Part shown: positions 54,356 through 63,937 of the stretch, one piece after another
How positions within the stretch are numbered: the stretch's first letter is position 1
How the letters are laid out: the number at the start of each line of letters is the position of its first letter
Assembly (NCBI GenBank): GCA_938028665.1
Contig: CALIMB010000033.1
Coordinates: 54,862 to 118,861 of the forward strand
Source of the DNA: an uncultured Thermomicrobium sp.
GTDB taxonomy: Bacteria > Chloroflexota > Chloroflexia > Thermomicrobiales > Thermomicrobiaceae
Length of the DNA: 64,000 nt
Reading direction: 5' to 3'
Position numbers and translations under genes: made by a program
Notes under the pieces: model-generated
Database searches by the model: none
The model's input: the letters and a program-made list of their open reading frames with translations, nothing else
Told to the model about the DNA's origin: nothing

Positions 54356-55672
54356 TTAGCGAAGAAGCGACTCACCGCTGAGTAAGCGGCCAAGATCGAC
54401 GAACGCCACAATGAACATGAGAGTCAGCAAGATAGCGAAGCCAATGAGGTGGATCAGTCCTTCCTTCTCAGGGGGAATACGACGACCACGAACTGCCTCA
54501 ACGAGGACGAAGAACAGGCGCCCGCCGTCGAGCGCGGGGAAAGGAATGAGGTTTAGAATCGCCAAGTTCACGGATAACAGGGCGGTAAGGTGCCCAAGCG
54601 TTACCCAGGTTGGCTCAGGACTGAGCTGGAGAATTTCCGAGGTCAATTGGCCCATACCGATTGGGCCAGCGATGTCGGTGAGGGATGCTTCCCCGCGGAT
54701 AAGCATGAGGAGCCCCCGGACCATCTGTGCGACTAGCACAACGGTTTGGACAGCGCCATCAAGCGGAACGCGCCACAGCGGTACGCGTGCAGTGGCAAGG
54801 GTCGGACGAATAGTCATACCGAGGTTGGGTGATTCTTCGGCTGAGGATAAAGGGACAGCAACCTGGAGAGTCGTCATCTGCCCTCCTCGTTCCACAGTGA
54901 GCTCGATGGTTTTCCCGGCATTTTGCTCCAGTACAAGGAAGTAGATTGCCGCATCTTTGATAGGATAGGTGTTGAGCCGGACAAGGCGGTCTCCCGACCG
55001 AATGCCCGCAATCTCGGCGGGCGATCCGGCTTGAACGGACTCGACAGTGAGCTGTGCTGCTGGCTCCATAAGGACACGGATCCCCAAGCGGCCCTGTCCC
55101 GGCGGAGGATTCTCACGTGGCACAACAGTTGTCTCGATCTGCTCAGTCCCACGCACAAGTGTGACATGGAGCGGACGTCCCGCAGCTTGCTCCGTCTGTT
55201 TGACGAGTTGGTTGGCGTTGCGCACGGGATGGCCGTCGAGCGCAACAATACGGTCTCCTGGTTGCCATGCGGCTTGAGCAGCAGGGGAATCGGCGACCAC
55301 CTCTGCGACGTACAGATGAAACTGTGGCTCACCCCGAAAGCCGACAAGGAGCATCATGACGAGGAAAGCGAGAAACAGGTTCATTAGTGCACCAGCGCCA
55401 AAAAAGACGGCGCGTTGCCACCGCGGTTTAGTTTGGAGGCTATCAGGATCATCGGCTCGGCTGTCTTCGCCGACGACACGGACGAACCCGCCCAGCGGAA
55501 TAGCGTTGAAGGAATACAGCACCCCGCTCCGGCGAATGCCAAAAAGACGTGGTGGAAGGCCGATACCAAACTCAAGGACGCGAATTCCGAAGAGCCGAGC
55601 GGCCAGGAAGTGGCCAATTTCATGAACCAAGATCAGGATAGCAAGGATAGGAACAATGTACAGTGCTTGCAT
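54356..55672 (-). CDS. rseP: Site-2 protease, RseP/M50 family
   Basis: 438 residues. Four membrane helices, zinc motif HEIGH (18-22) in the first, LNLIPFPALDGG in the third, and two PDZ domains (about 110-270). Cleaves anti-sigma factors within the membrane. The ECF anti-sigma at 61590 may be one substrate, but that is speculation. First gene of a four-gene operon with the promoter at 55716-55745. Confidence 0.93.
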   Translation of the reverse strand: MQALYIVPILAILILVHEIGHFLAARLFGIRVLEFGIGLPPRLFGIRRSGVLYSFNAIPLGGFVRVVGEDSRADDPDSLQTKPRWQRAVFFGAGALMNLFLAFLVMMLLVGFRGEPQFHLYVAEVVADSPAAQAAWQPGDRIVALDGHPVRNANQLVKQTEQAAGRPLHVTLVRGTEQIETTVVPRENPPPGQGRLGIRVLMEPAAQLTVESVQAGSPAEIAGIRSGDRLVRLNTYPIKDAAIYFLVLEQNAGKTIELTVERGGQMTTLQVAVPLSSAEESPNLGMTIRPTLATARVPLWRVPLDGAVQTVVLVAQMVRGLLMLIRGEASLTDIAGPIGMGQLTSEILQLSPEPTWVTLGHLTALLSVNLAILNLIPFPALDGGRLFFVLVEAVRGRRIPPEKEGLIHLIGFAILLTLMFIVAFVDLGRLLSGESLLR

Positions 55673-55715
55673 CGTTGCTCGCTTTCTTGAGCCGCTATTC
55701 CGGCCTGACCAATTA

Positions 55716-55745
55716 ACTGTAACGAGCCACTGTATCCCCCGTCAA
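55716..55745 (-). promoter_or_regulatory. Promoter of the rseP operon
   Basis: TTGACG (55740-55745), 18-nt spacer, TACAGT (55716-55721) on the minus strand, about 45-70 nt before the rseP start codon. Confidence 0.55.
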
Positions 55746-56003
55746 ATCAGAATGTTCCGATCGTATGGCGCCTGAGCCAGGAGCAGCCGAATGTGAGGGT
55801 AGGAGTTACCCCGGCGTGTTTTGGGTCGCCAAACACGTCAATCCTGAAATGGACCTTTTGTTCTGTTTCGGGAGAAGTCAGTTGTGCATTGACCGGGAGA
55901 GGGTCGCAGTTGTCACGGGGGAGTGGCGTCTCACCAAGCTCACGCCGATAGCAGAGTGTAGGTGAGGCACGGCATCGTTCGTAATCCGGTCAAGTGTGCT
56001 GCT
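55746..56003. other. Intergenic region without a recognisable gene
   Basis: The stretch between the rseP promoter and the ald leader hairpins. A few short open frames on both strands show no match and no ribosome site. Confidence 0.4.
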
Positions 56004-56082
56004 CGTCTTGTGAACAAGACGGTGGTTCGGCGACAATAAGTGCCGTCCTGCCGGAAGATGCGGCATGGAGTGGCAGGACGGC
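56004..56082 (+). promoter_or_regulatory. Two inverted repeats in the ald leader
   Basis: First: CGTCTTG-TGAA-CAAGACG, 7 bp (56004-56021). Second: GCCGTCCTGCC ... GGCAGGACGGC, 11 bp perfect with a 19-nt loop (arms 56042-56052 and 56072-56082), ending 32 nt before the ald start codon. No T run follows, so they are more likely operators or RNA structures than terminators. Confidence 0.45.
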
Positions 56083-56114
56083 GTGAACGGCATGAATGGA
56101 TGGGAGGGTTCGCT

Positions 56115-57227
56115 TTGATCATAGGAATTCCCCGCGAGATCAAACCGCGTGAGTACCGAGTTGCCCAACCCCCGCATGGTGTTCGTGAGCTCGTCCGGCA
56201 TGGGCACACTGTGCTTGTCGAACGCGGTGCTGGTGTAGGGAGCGGTTTTGACGACGCAGCCTATGTCGCCGCAGGAGCCACGCTAGTCGACGAGGCGGCA
56301 ACAGTGTGGTCAGAAGCCGAGCTGATTGTCAAAGTGAAAGAGCCGATCGAGGCTGAATATCCTTTCCTCCGTCCCGGCCTCATGCTCTTCACTTTTCTGC
56401 ATCTTGCGGCCAATGAGGCGTTGATGCGCGTTCTCGTGGACCGAGAAGTAACGGCGATCGCCTATGAGACGGTGCAGTTAGCTGATGGATCACTGCCGTT
56501 GTTAGCGCCTATGAGTGAGGTTGCAGGGCGTCTGGCCGTGCAGGTGGGAGCCTATTATTTGATGGAACCTTATGGCGGCTCTGGAGTGCTCTTAGGCGGT
56601 GTTCCAGGCGTGGCGCCAGGACGAGTGGTTATTCTGGGTGGAGGAACCGTCGGGACGAATGCAGCTCAGGTGGCTCTGGGACTCGGCGCCGATGTTGTCC
56701 TGTTCGATATCAACATCGAGCGTTTGCGGTACCTCGAGCAGGTCCTGCACGGTCGTTTTCAGACACGCATGTCCAGTGAGCAAGTGATTGCTGAGACTCT
56801 TCGTGAAGCGGATCTCGTGATTGGGGCAGTCTTGATTCCAGGAGCGCGAGCACCCAAACTGATCAGTCGTGAGATGGTGGCGGCGATGCGCCGTGGGAGC
56901 GTCATCGTAGATGTCTCGATCGACCAGGGTGGTTGTGTCGAGACAGCGCGACCGACGACACATGATGCACCGGTCTATGAGGTTGACGGGATACTGCATT
57001 ATATGGTGGCCAATATGCCTGGAGCCGTACCGCGGACAAGCACGCTGGCGCTCAGTAACGTGACTCTGCGCTACTTGCTGCAGCTCGCGGATCTCGGATT
57101 CACTGCTGCAGTCACGCGCGACCCAGCGCTGGCGAAAGGCGTTAATGTCTTTAGAGGGAGGATTACACATCCTTCCGTGGCCGAGGCGTTTGGTTTGTCG
57201 TTCGTGCCGCTCGGACAGTTGCTCTAG
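56115..57227 (+). CDS. ald: Alanine dehydrogenase
   Basis: 370 residues, TTG start with GGGAGGG 7 nt before it. Rossmann-type NAD enzyme converting alanine to pyruvate and ammonia. The substrate lysine in IVKVKEP, His in LFTFLHLA, YETVQL, PMSEVAGRLA and the nucleotide motif GGGTVGTNAA are present. The usual RVALTP segment reads RVAQPP. Leader inverted repeats suggest control. Followed by a xer gene after 64 nt. Confidence 0.93.
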   Translation: MIIGIPREIKPREYRVAQPPHGVRELVRHGHTVLVERGAGVGSGFDDAAYVAAGATLVDEAATVWSEAELIVKVKEPIEAEYPFLRPGLMLFTFLHLAANEALMRVLVDREVTAIAYETVQLADGSLPLLAPMSEVAGRLAVQVGAYYLMEPYGGSGVLLGGVPGVAPGRVVILGGGTVGTNAAQVALGLGADVVLFDINIERLRYLEQVLHGRFQTRMSSEQVIAETLREADLVIGAVLIPGARAPKLISREMVAAMRRGSVIVDVSIDQGGCVETARPTTHDAPVYEVDGILHYMVANMPGAVPRTSTLALSNVTLRYLLQLADLGFTAAVTRDPALAKGVNVFRGRITHPSVAEAFGLSFVPLGQLL

Positions 57228-57291
57228 ACGGCACGAAGGGTGGGGATAGGTGTTTTCTGGTCGTGCGTGTGGGAAGGTGGAGGCAGGGCTT

Positions 57292-58236
57292 ATGCAGAGT
57301 GCCATTGAACGGTTCCTGGCTGGACTGGTGCGCGAGCGTGGACTCTCGCCGAATACCGTCGCCGCCTACCGGAATGACCTAGAGCAGTTTGCCACCTTTC
57401 TCCAGGAGAGAGAAGGCGTCCGAGAGTGGGACGAGTTGAGAAGTGCGCACTTGAGCACGTTTTTGGACCATCTGAGAGAACGTCAGTACGCGGATACGAC
57501 GGTAGCGCGGAAGCTGGCGGCGATCAAGTCATTCTGCCAGTATCTCGTGCGGAACAGTTTTCTCCTCGAGAATCCTGCTGAGGGTTTACCTGCGCCCCGA
57601 GCTGGTCGCTTTACACCGTACACCATTGGCCCTGATGCCATCCAGCTGTTGATCCAAGCGGCCTCGACTGAGCACTCTCCCGAGGGCTTGCGGGATCGAG
57701 CTATGCTGGTGACGCTAGCCACGACTGGTCTGCGCGTGAGTGAGTTGACTGCGCTGGACTTGTCGGATGTCGATCTGAACCAGGGCGAACTCATCGTTCG
57801 CCGGTCGAACGGTCGCGAGCGGCGTGTTCCGCTGGTCCGCGATGCGATCGAGGCGCTCCGGGAGTACTTGGAGCGTGGCCGACCATTCTTTGGGCCAAGC
57901 AAAGCAGAACAGGCTCTCTTTCTGAATCATCGTGGTACCCGCTTGACGCGACAGGGTTTCTGGTTGATCTTAAAAGGCTATGCCGATGCGGCGGGTTTGC
58001 CAGAGGTGACCCCGCACACCTTGCGGCACTCCTTTGCCGTCCAGGCACTTGCCAATGGCTGGGAACTCCGCGACGTGCAGCGGATTCTTGGGCATGTAAG
58101 TCCAGCTACGACTCTGGTCTATCGTCGGCTCGTCGAGCAAGCACTGCAGGGTGATGGGCAGGTTCCGGCAGGGCTGGAATGCTACCATCAACAGGTGAAG
58201 ATGGGGGCAGCGATGAGCCCTGTCGGTGACGCCTGA
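57292..58236 (+). CDS. Tyrosine recombinase, XerC/XerD-like, catalytic Lys replaced
   Basis: 314 residues, normal for Xer. N-terminal SAM-like domain (1-100), then catalytic domain with Arg148, His242/Arg245 (HTLRH), His268 and the nucleophile Tyr277. The beta-hairpin lysine, XerD Lys172 in GKGNKER, is Ser172 in RSNGRER, with no Lys nearby. It may use Arg instead or have low activity. GGTGGAGG 8 nt before ATG. Probably the chromosome-dimer recombinase, but no second Xer is visible. Confidence 0.85.
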   Translation: MQSAIERFLAGLVRERGLSPNTVAAYRNDLEQFATFLQEREGVREWDELRSAHLSTFLDHLRERQYADTTVARKLAAIKSFCQYLVRNSFLLENPAEGLPAPRAGRFTPYTIGPDAIQLLIQAASTEHSPEGLRDRAMLVTLATTGLRVSELTALDLSDVDLNQGELIVRRSNGRERRVPLVRDAIEALREYLERGRPFFGPSKAEQALFLNHRGTRLTRQGFWLILKGYADAAGLPEVTPHTLRHSFAVQALANGWELRDVQRILGHVSPATTLVYRRLVEQALQGDGQVPAGLECYHQQVKMGAAMSPVGDA

Positions 58237-58257
58237 GACGGCACAGCCGAGCCGGGG

Positions 58258-58284
58258 CAGCCCCTCGTCGAGGACGAGGGGCTG
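58258..58284 (+). terminator. Strong GC-rich hairpin between xer and glyS
   Basis: A 12-bp perfect stem CAGCCCCTCGTC-GAG-GACGAGGGGCTG, 22 nt after the xer stop and 29 nt before glyS, followed by TGTGTGTGTCT rather than a T run. It may be a terminator or a stabiliser or attenuator for glyS; no T-box motif is present. Confidence 0.5.
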
Positions 58285-58312
58285 TGTGTGTCTGCGAGAG
58301 AGGATCGACGTC

Positions 58313-59731
58313 ATGGAAGCCGGTCGGACATCGACAGTTCGTCTGGAGACAATCGTCTCATTGGCGAAGCGACGCGGCTTTGTCTATCCAGGGAGCGAGA
58401 TCTACGGTGGCCTTGCGAACACCTGGGACTTCGGGCCGCTTGGTGTGGAACTCAAGCGTAACATTAAGAATGCGTGGTGGGAATTCTTTATCCAGTGTCG
58501 CGAGGACATGCTCGGCCTAGATGGCGGCATTCTCTTACATCCGCGTGTGTGGGAAGCTTCTGGGCACGTAGAGGAGTTCAATGATCCACTGGTGGACTGT
58601 CGCCGCTGCAAGAATCGGTTCCGCGTGGACACGCTTATCGAAGAAAAGCTTGACCGCTCCACGGAAGGATTGTCCATCGAAGACATGACCCGCATTATTC
58701 AGGAATCGAATCTGGCTTGTCCGGTTTGCGGCGCACGTGACTGGACGCCAGTGCGTAAATTCAACTTGATGTTCCGCACGTTCATTGGGCCGGTGGAGGA
58801 GCAATCAACACAGGTGTACCTGCGCCCGGAAACTGCTCAGGCGATCTTCATTAATTTTAAACAGGTTATCCAGACCAGTCGCGTGAAGATTCCGTTCGGA
58901 ATCGGGCAGATTGGGAAGGCCTTCCGGAACGAGATCACTCCGGGGAACTTCATCTTCCGGCTGCTTGAGTTCGAGCAGATGGAAATCGAGTACTTTATCC
59001 GACCGGAGAGGTGGGAAGAGTACTTTGAGCACTGGTTGAATGAGATGGCTCGCTTCTTGCGCTGGATCGGCTTCAAACCGGACCGTCTGCGAACGCGCGA
59101 ACACGGGCCACAGGAACTCTCGCACTACTCAAAGAAGACCATCGATTTCGAGTATCTCTTTCCTTTCGGCTGGAAGGAACTGTGTGGTCTGGCCTACCGG
59201 ACGGACTACGATCTGCGACGGCATCAGGAGTATAGTGGTGAGGATCTCACATACTTCGACCAGGAGCGGAATGAGCGCTTCATCCCACACGTCATTGAGC
59301 CGACGATGGGCGTTGAGCGCCTGCTGCTTGCGCTCCTGTGTGACGCGTACGACGAAGAGCCGGCCGTGGACGTGAGTGGGAATCCCTACACGCGAGTCGT
59401 TCTGCGTTTTCACCCGCGGATCGCGCCCTACAAGGCAGCAGTCTTGCCATTAATGCGGAAGCCGGAACTGGTCGAGGTAGCTCGTGAGGTGGCACGGGAG
59501 CTCCGCCGGTACTTCCGCATCGAGTATGACGAGACGCAGAGTATCGGACGACGATATCGTCGGCAAGACGAGATCGGGACCCCCTACTGCATCACGATCG
59601 ATTATCAGACCCTGGACGATCGAACTGTCACCATTCGCGATCGCGACACCATGCAGCAAGTCCGCGTGCCGATCGATCGCTTGATTGAGGAACTCGAGGG
59701 TCGTGTGCAGTCAGCCTCCTTCACCGAGTAG
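58313..59731 (+). CDS. glyS: Glycyl-tRNA synthetase, dimeric (eukaryote-like) type
   Basis: 472 residues. Single-chain class II GlyRS: an N-terminal [12 protein letters not shown], the zinc-like CRRCKNRF and CPVCGARDW pair, motif 2 [17 protein letters not shown] and motif 3 [10 protein letters not shown], then the anticodon domain. RPETAQAIF is a slight variant of RPETAQGIF. AGAGG lies 10 nt before ATG. The last 21 nt overlap the convergent parB. Confidence 0.95.
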   Translation: MEAGRTSTVRLETIVSLAKRRGFVYPGSEIYGGLANTWDFGPLGVELKRNIKNAWWEFFIQCREDMLGLDGGILLHPRVWEASGHVEEFNDPLVDCRRCKNRFRVDTLIEEKLDRSTEGLSIEDMTRIIQESNLACPVCGARDWTPVRKFNLMFRTFIGPVEEQSTQVYLRPETAQAIFINFKQVIQTSRVKIPFGIGQIGKAFRNEITPGNFIFRLLEFEQMEIEYFIRPERWEEYFEHWLNEMARFLRWIGFKPDRLRTREHGPQELSHYSKKTIDFEYLFPFGWKELCGLAYRTDYDLRRHQEYSGEDLTYFDQERNERFIPHVIEPTMGVERLLLALLCDAYDEEPAVDVSGNPYTRVVLRFHPRIAPYKAAVLPLMRKPELVEVAREVARELRRYFRIEYDETQSIGRRYRRQDEIGTPYCITIDYQTLDDRTVTIRDRDTMQQVRVPIDRLIEELEGRVQSASFTE

Positions 59732-60595
59732 TTCATCGCCAGACTGACCAAGCAAGTCACCGAGGAGGCGTTGCAGTTCTTCCAGACTGGAGTAATGGAT
59801 GATCAAGCGTCCGCCGCGTGTGCCCGGATGGAGCTCGACCTTAGTCCGCAGGCGGCGTTGCAGCTCGTCGGTTGCTCGTTCGAGCTCGAGCGGTATGCGG
59901 TGGGCGGAGCGACGAGGCGGTCGTGGGCCGGTGGACCAGCGTCGGACAAGATCCTCAACTTGCCGTACTGTAAGTCCACGGTCACGGATCAAGCGGAGTA
60001 CCTCGAGTTGAGTAGAGGCGTCTGGCAAAGACAAGAGTGCTCGGGCGTGGCCCTCGCTGATCTCTCCGGCAACGAGTGCACGCTGGACGGGCTCTGGAGC
60101 ATCGAGCAGGCGGAGCGTGTTGGCAACTGCCGAACGGCTCTTCCCAACACGCTCGGCCACCTCGCTCTGCGTGAGACCGAACTCCTCGATCAATGCACGG
60201 TAGGCGAGTGCCGTTTCAAGCGGCGAAAGGTCAGCTCGCTGAAGGTTTTCCACCAAAGCGATCTCAACGGCTTCCCGCGGAGACAGCTCACGGATGATTG
60301 CTGGGATAACAGAAAGTCCTGCCAGTTGGGCAGCACGCCACCGTCGCTCCCCGGCGACGATCTGGTAGGGTGGTGTACTGCCGGTGCGTGTGAGAATGAT
60401 TGGCTGGACGAGACCATGCCGCCGGATCGACTCTGCCAGCTCTTGAAGATCTTCCTCACGAAACGATTGCCGAGGTTGCCGCGGGTTCGGCGTGATCTCC
60501 TCGATCGCGATTTCCTGGATTGCTTCGGTGCTGATGGAGGTGGTTCGAGGGATCAGCGCATCTAGCCCGCGTCCGAGCCCACTCCGTCGTGCCAT
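59711..60595 (-). CDS. parB: Chromosome partition protein ParB
   Basis: 294 residues. ParB/Srx nuclease-like domain with [13 protein letters not shown] and [12 protein letters not shown] (the CTP-binding boxes), helix-turn-helix [19 protein letters not shown] and a C-terminal dimer domain. Binds parS and spreads in a CTP-dependent way. No parA lies beside it, and rpmH-jag is 35 kb away, so the usual origin cluster is split. The ATG at 60595 has CGGAG upstream. Confidence 0.93.
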   Translation of the reverse strand: MARRSGLGRGLDALIPRTTSISTEAIQEIAIEEITPNPRQPRQSFREEDLQELAESIRRHGLVQPIILTRTGSTPPYQIVAGERRWRAAQLAGLSVIPAIIRELSPREAVEIALVENLQRADLSPLETALAYRALIEEFGLTQSEVAERVGKSRSAVANTLRLLDAPEPVQRALVAGEISEGHARALLSLPDASTQLEVLRLIRDRGLTVRQVEDLVRRWSTGPRPPRRSAHRIPLELERATDELQRRLRTKVELHPGTRGGRLIIHYSSLEELQRLLGDLLGQSGDELLGEGG

Positions 60596-60669
60596 GTGCT
60601 CCGACCATCCACTCTACTGGACCGAGTCTAGCACGACGGTGGTCCCATAGCGATTGAGGGGCAAGCACC

Positions 60670-61584
60670 GTGTGGCTTGTTGAACTTGTTGGACTTGTCC
60701 TGCTTGGTGCCGCTGCTCGCGTGACGGCCGAGGCCGCAGCTCGCTCGACGTGGGCACGGTGGGTGATCCATGGTGCAGTAATCGGTGTCGGATCGCTCTC
60801 TCTTGTTGTTGGGGTGTTGGCACTCCTGACTGGTGAACCGCGGCGTGCAGCGAGAGCTAGTGGAGTGGCTCTTGGTCTCCTCCTTGCGTGGTGGCCCGCC
60901 TATCGTCGTTTCTGGGCGCGGTGGATAGCGATTGACCCGACATCGCTACTCGACGCATTGGGATTGGCCATTATTCAAGGAACCATCGGCTTGTTCATTG
61001 GTGCCCTGCTCCAGCCGGGTGAAATTCCGGTTCTTGAGGTCAGCAGGGGACAACTCTTTGGTCAGGCGTTGGCCGAGGTGGCGCTGGCGTTCGTACTGAT
61101 CGGTTTCCCTTTTTCTCGACATTGGCAGAGCGCGATCGAGCGACTCGGTTTGCGGTGGCCGTCTTTTCGCGAGCTTCTCGGAGCAGTGATCTTCACCGTG
61201 GGGATGTTCGCCCTTTCGGTGCTGACGGGGCTGCTCGCTGGATTGCTTCAGCCGGGTGTTGTCGCACGAATCGAGGAGCGCATGCTCCCTGTGGCAACCG
61301 AGTTCGGCTCGCCAATCTGGGCACTCGTGCTTGGGATCTTGGCTGGTGTTGGTGAGGAGCTCCTTTTTCGGGGGGCAGTGCAACCCCGCTATGGGCTGCT
61401 CCTGACGGCTCTCTTGTTCACCGTGGTGCACGTGCAGTACGAACTGTCTCTCGTCACGCTCGGCGTCTTCGCCTTAGCTATTCTCCTTGGGATCGAGCGG
61501 AGACGATTGGGAACAAGCGCGTGTATCGTGAGCCACGCGCTCTACGATACTATAGCGGTGATCCTCCAAAATGCGATTCGGTGA
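60670..61584 (+). CDS. CPBP-family intramembrane metalloprotease
   Basis: 304 residues, GTG start, about eight helices. Catalytic motifs: EELLFRG (Glu-Glu and Arg), FTVVHVQYEL (His) and CIVSHALYD (His). The family processes prenylated or hydrophobic substrates (CAAX/Abi/bacteriocin immunity). Target unknown. Divergent from parB, convergent with the anti-sigma gene after 5 nt. Confidence 0.85.
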   Translation: MWLVELVGLVLLGAAARVTAEAAARSTWARWVIHGAVIGVGSLSLVVGVLALLTGEPRRAARASGVALGLLLAWWPAYRRFWARWIAIDPTSLLDALGLAIIQGTIGLFIGALLQPGEIPVLEVSRGQLFGQALAEVALAFVLIGFPFSRHWQSAIERLGLRWPSFRELLGAVIFTVGMFALSVLTGLLAGLLQPGVVARIEERMLPVATEFGSPIWALVLGILAGVGEELLFRGAVQPRYGLLLTALLFTVVHVQYELSLVTLGVFALAILLGIERRRLGTSACIVSHALYDTIAVILQNAIR

Positions 61585-61589
61585 CCTGT

Positions 61590-63044
61590 TCACCCGATGA
61601 CGGGGAATTGTGACCACGTACCGTCGTCGAAGAGGATGTAGACAAAACCTCGGTCGCTCAGAATCATGGTCCCACGCTTGAAATTCTGAATGCGTGCTCC
61701 GGTTGCCATGACGTGAATTTCGGACTCAGTCGCATATCCAAGAGAGTCAGCCAAGGAAAGCGCTTCCCATACCTGACCGAACGTTCCACCAGGGAGCCAG
61801 AGATTGGGCTCGACTAAGTGGAACTCGAGCGGTGGCTCGACTGGCGCGGGCTCAGGCACACTCTTCCAAGTGCCGGTCGCTTCGAGGACGTACACCGTGA
61901 GCGTATCGAACCGCTCAACCATTAGTCCTCGCTGGAAGGCGAGCTCTGCAGCATTGACGACAAATGCGGGTGAGACTGGTGTCTCAAGCTTTTGCCGTAC
62001 GGCTTCGTCAGCCCAGTAAATGCGACCAAATGCTCCTGTGACAGGAATCGGTTCTGGAGTGGCAGGAGTTGGCGAAGGAGCTGGTGTTGGAGTCGGCTGA
62101 GGAGTAGGAGTCGGTGGCGGCGGTGTTGGGGTTGGAAGGGGTGTGGGAGTTGGACTTGTCACCGGCACCGGCGTCTGCGGTGGCTGCGATGTCGGGGGCG
62201 GCGAACCTGCCGACTGCGACGAGTTCGAAGAAGGGGCAGGGATGGGCGGTGACTGCGACGGAACGGAGTTGTTGAGTGGGGAGGGGGTGGGACTTGGCTG
62301 GGCGACAGAGGTTGGAGACGGCTGCGGCTCTGGTGTAACAGGATGTGGAATCGGTGTCTCAGTCATATGGACGATGGCACTGGAGGTACGGAAGGTTACT
62401 GTGTAGGTGAGGCCGAGGCGGTGTCCCCAACGATCTTCGGCTTCGGGGAGAATGGCGATCTGATAGACAGTGTCAGGGAGGAGTGCTACCCGACGTTCGC
62501 GATCGGCTCCGATGATCAGCTTCGTTCCTTCCCAACTGAGTGGCAAGCGCTCACGCTCGCCGGGTGGGGAGATGCGAAGGTTGCGAATCACCGATTCCTC
62601 GTTCATCGGCTTGGAAAAGACGATCTCGATCGGCTGATAGATGGGCCACAATTGAGTGGCTCCGGCTGCAGGGCGTGACGCAACAATGCGTGGAGGCTGA
62701 GCACGCTGCAGTCCGATGCTTGCCGAGAGCACGAGGGCGAGGATAATCGCCACACTCAAGGCCGTCGCTGTGAAAGCGATGCGAAAGCGGTGGCTATGTC
62801 GCTTTTCGCGTTCTGACTCAGCCAGTCGTTGCCAGAGTTCACGCTGGAGTTGCTGCGGGGGTGGCGGGGTCGGTGGAAGACGACGCAACCGTTCACGGAG
62901 ACTCTGGTATTCCTGGAGGCGGCGCTGGCAATCGGCGCAGATGGCCAAATGCGCGAACAATCGCCGTCGTTCCTCGTCCGACAGTTCGCCGTCGAGGTAG
63001 GCAGAAAGTAGGGGCCGGTAGGAACGACAGCTCCGCGAGCCCAT
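61590..63044 (-). CDS. Membrane anti-sigma factor with zf-HC2, Big-like domain and Pro/Ser/Thr-rich linker
   Basis: 484 residues. Zinc-type anti-sigma motif HLAICADC (31-38) at the N-terminus, inside the cell; one membrane helix at about 90-112; an outer Big_5-like domain (about 118-225); a Pro/Thr/Ser-rich linker (about 230-335); and a C-terminal domain (about 340-484) with ALSLADSLGYATESEIHV and MILSDRGFVYILF. The ATG shares its A with the TAA of the sigma gene (TAATG), so they are coupled. Long outer part suggests a cell-wall sensor. Confidence 0.83.
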   Translation of the reverse strand: MGSRSCRSYRPLLSAYLDGELSDEERRRLFAHLAICADCQRRLQEYQSLRERLRRLPPTPPPPQQLQRELWQRLAESEREKRHSHRFRIAFTATALSVAIILALVLSASIGLQRAQPPRIVASRPAAGATQLWPIYQPIEIVFSKPMNEESVIRNLRISPPGERERLPLSWEGTKLIIGADRERRVALLPDTVYQIAILPEAEDRWGHRLGLTYTVTFRTSSAIVHMTETPIPHPVTPEPQPSPTSVAQPSPTPSPLNNSVPSQSPPIPAPSSNSSQSAGSPPPTSQPPQTPVPVTSPTPTPLPTPTPPPPTPTPQPTPTPAPSPTPATPEPIPVTGAFGRIYWADEAVRQKLETPVSPAFVVNAAELAFQRGLMVERFDTLTVYVLEATGTWKSVPEPAPVEPPLEFHLVEPNLWLPGGTFGQVWEALSLADSLGYATESEIHVMATGARIQNFKRGTMILSDRGFVYILFDDGTWSQFPVIG

Positions 63045-63634
63045 TAGGTCGCCGATGCCTCCATCTCATGGTAGAGGCGACGAAATTCCTCGCGAGCCCG
63101 GAACAGCAGCGACTTAGCGGCTGATCGGGAAATCCCGAGCAACTCAGCAATCTCGTCACTCGAGTAACCCTCGTATTCACGAAGGATAAGAGCAGCTCGA
63201 TAGCGCGGTTGCAGTTGTTGTAACACGCGTGTCACGACATCTTGCGTCTCGGTCTGCATCAACGCTCGTTCCGGATCAGCCCCGTTGGCACGGAGTACGG
63301 ATCCCTGCCAGGGAGCTCGTTGATCCAGGCGCAACCAGCGCAGTCGGTTACGTCGACGGAGTGTATCTAAGCAAACGTTTGCCGCAATACGCCGCAACCA
63401 GGCACCAAGGTTTAAGTCGTCACTCGTTTGGGGAAGTGCTTTGTATGCTCGAATGAAACACTCCTGGGTTAAGTCATTGGCATCTTCAGCATTCCCAACC
63501 ATGCGGTAGATAAATTGGTAGATCGTACGCTCGTATTTCTGATAGAGGAGGGTGAACGCTTCTTCGTCGCCGGCTTTCGCGCGGGCGACACACCGTAACT
63601 CGTCGGCCGCAGACAGCGCAACGGTACCCGACAT
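63044..63634 (-). CDS. ECF-type RNA polymerase sigma factor
   Basis: 196 residues. Region 2 AFTLLYQKYERTIYQFIYRM and DLTQECFIRAYKAL, region 4 YSSDEIAELLGISRSAAKS. Directs transcription under control of the coupled anti-sigma. ATG 63634 has AGGAGG 7 nt upstream; an in-frame GTG at 63691 with AGGAG is an alternative and would add 19 residues. The promoter at 63713-63741 is near consensus for the housekeeping sigma. Confidence 0.9.
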   Translation of the reverse strand: MSGTVALSAADELRCVARAKAGDEEAFTLLYQKYERTIYQFIYRMVGNAEDANDLTQECFIRAYKALPQTSDDLNLGAWLRRIAANVCLDTLRRRNRLRWLRLDQRAPWQGSVLRANGADPERALMQTETQDVVTRVLQQLQPRYRAALILREYEGYSSDEIAELLGISRSAAKSLLFRAREEFRRLYHEMEASAT

Positions 63635-63712
63635 CCCCTGTCCTCCTATGTCTATAACGAGCGACGGCTTGTCTGGATGCGGTGTACTCACGGCAGCGCT
63701 CCTGACGTGCCG

Positions 63713-63741
63713 ATCGTACATGGCACACGGTCGATTGTCAA
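63713..63741 (-). promoter_or_regulatory. Promoter of the sigma/anti-sigma operon
   Basis: TTGACA (63736-63741), 17-nt spacer, TACGAT (63713-63718) on the minus strand: the best housekeeping promoter in the window. The start would be near 63706, 70 nt before the chosen start codon. Confidence 0.72.
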
Positions 63742-63937
63742 TTCGGTGTGTGCACTTAACCACTTTGGCTGCCACCCATAACGAGGCGACCCCGCTGGCT
63801 CCTACCGTGTATTGACCTCACGTTGACGAGTCGACTCCTCACGGGCAGGCAAGTGTCCACGCCTTCTGATCTGTCGATACGGTGCAAGCCCGTAGCTGCA
63901 ATCGCTTGATGCTCCCGGGGAAGCAGTGCTTTCCAAC

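Noticed and set aside
62040..62340. Repetitive GT/GA-rich stretch resembling tandem repeats
   Set aside because: It encodes the Pro/Thr/Ser-rich linker of the anti-sigma protein; the repeat comes from the protein composition.
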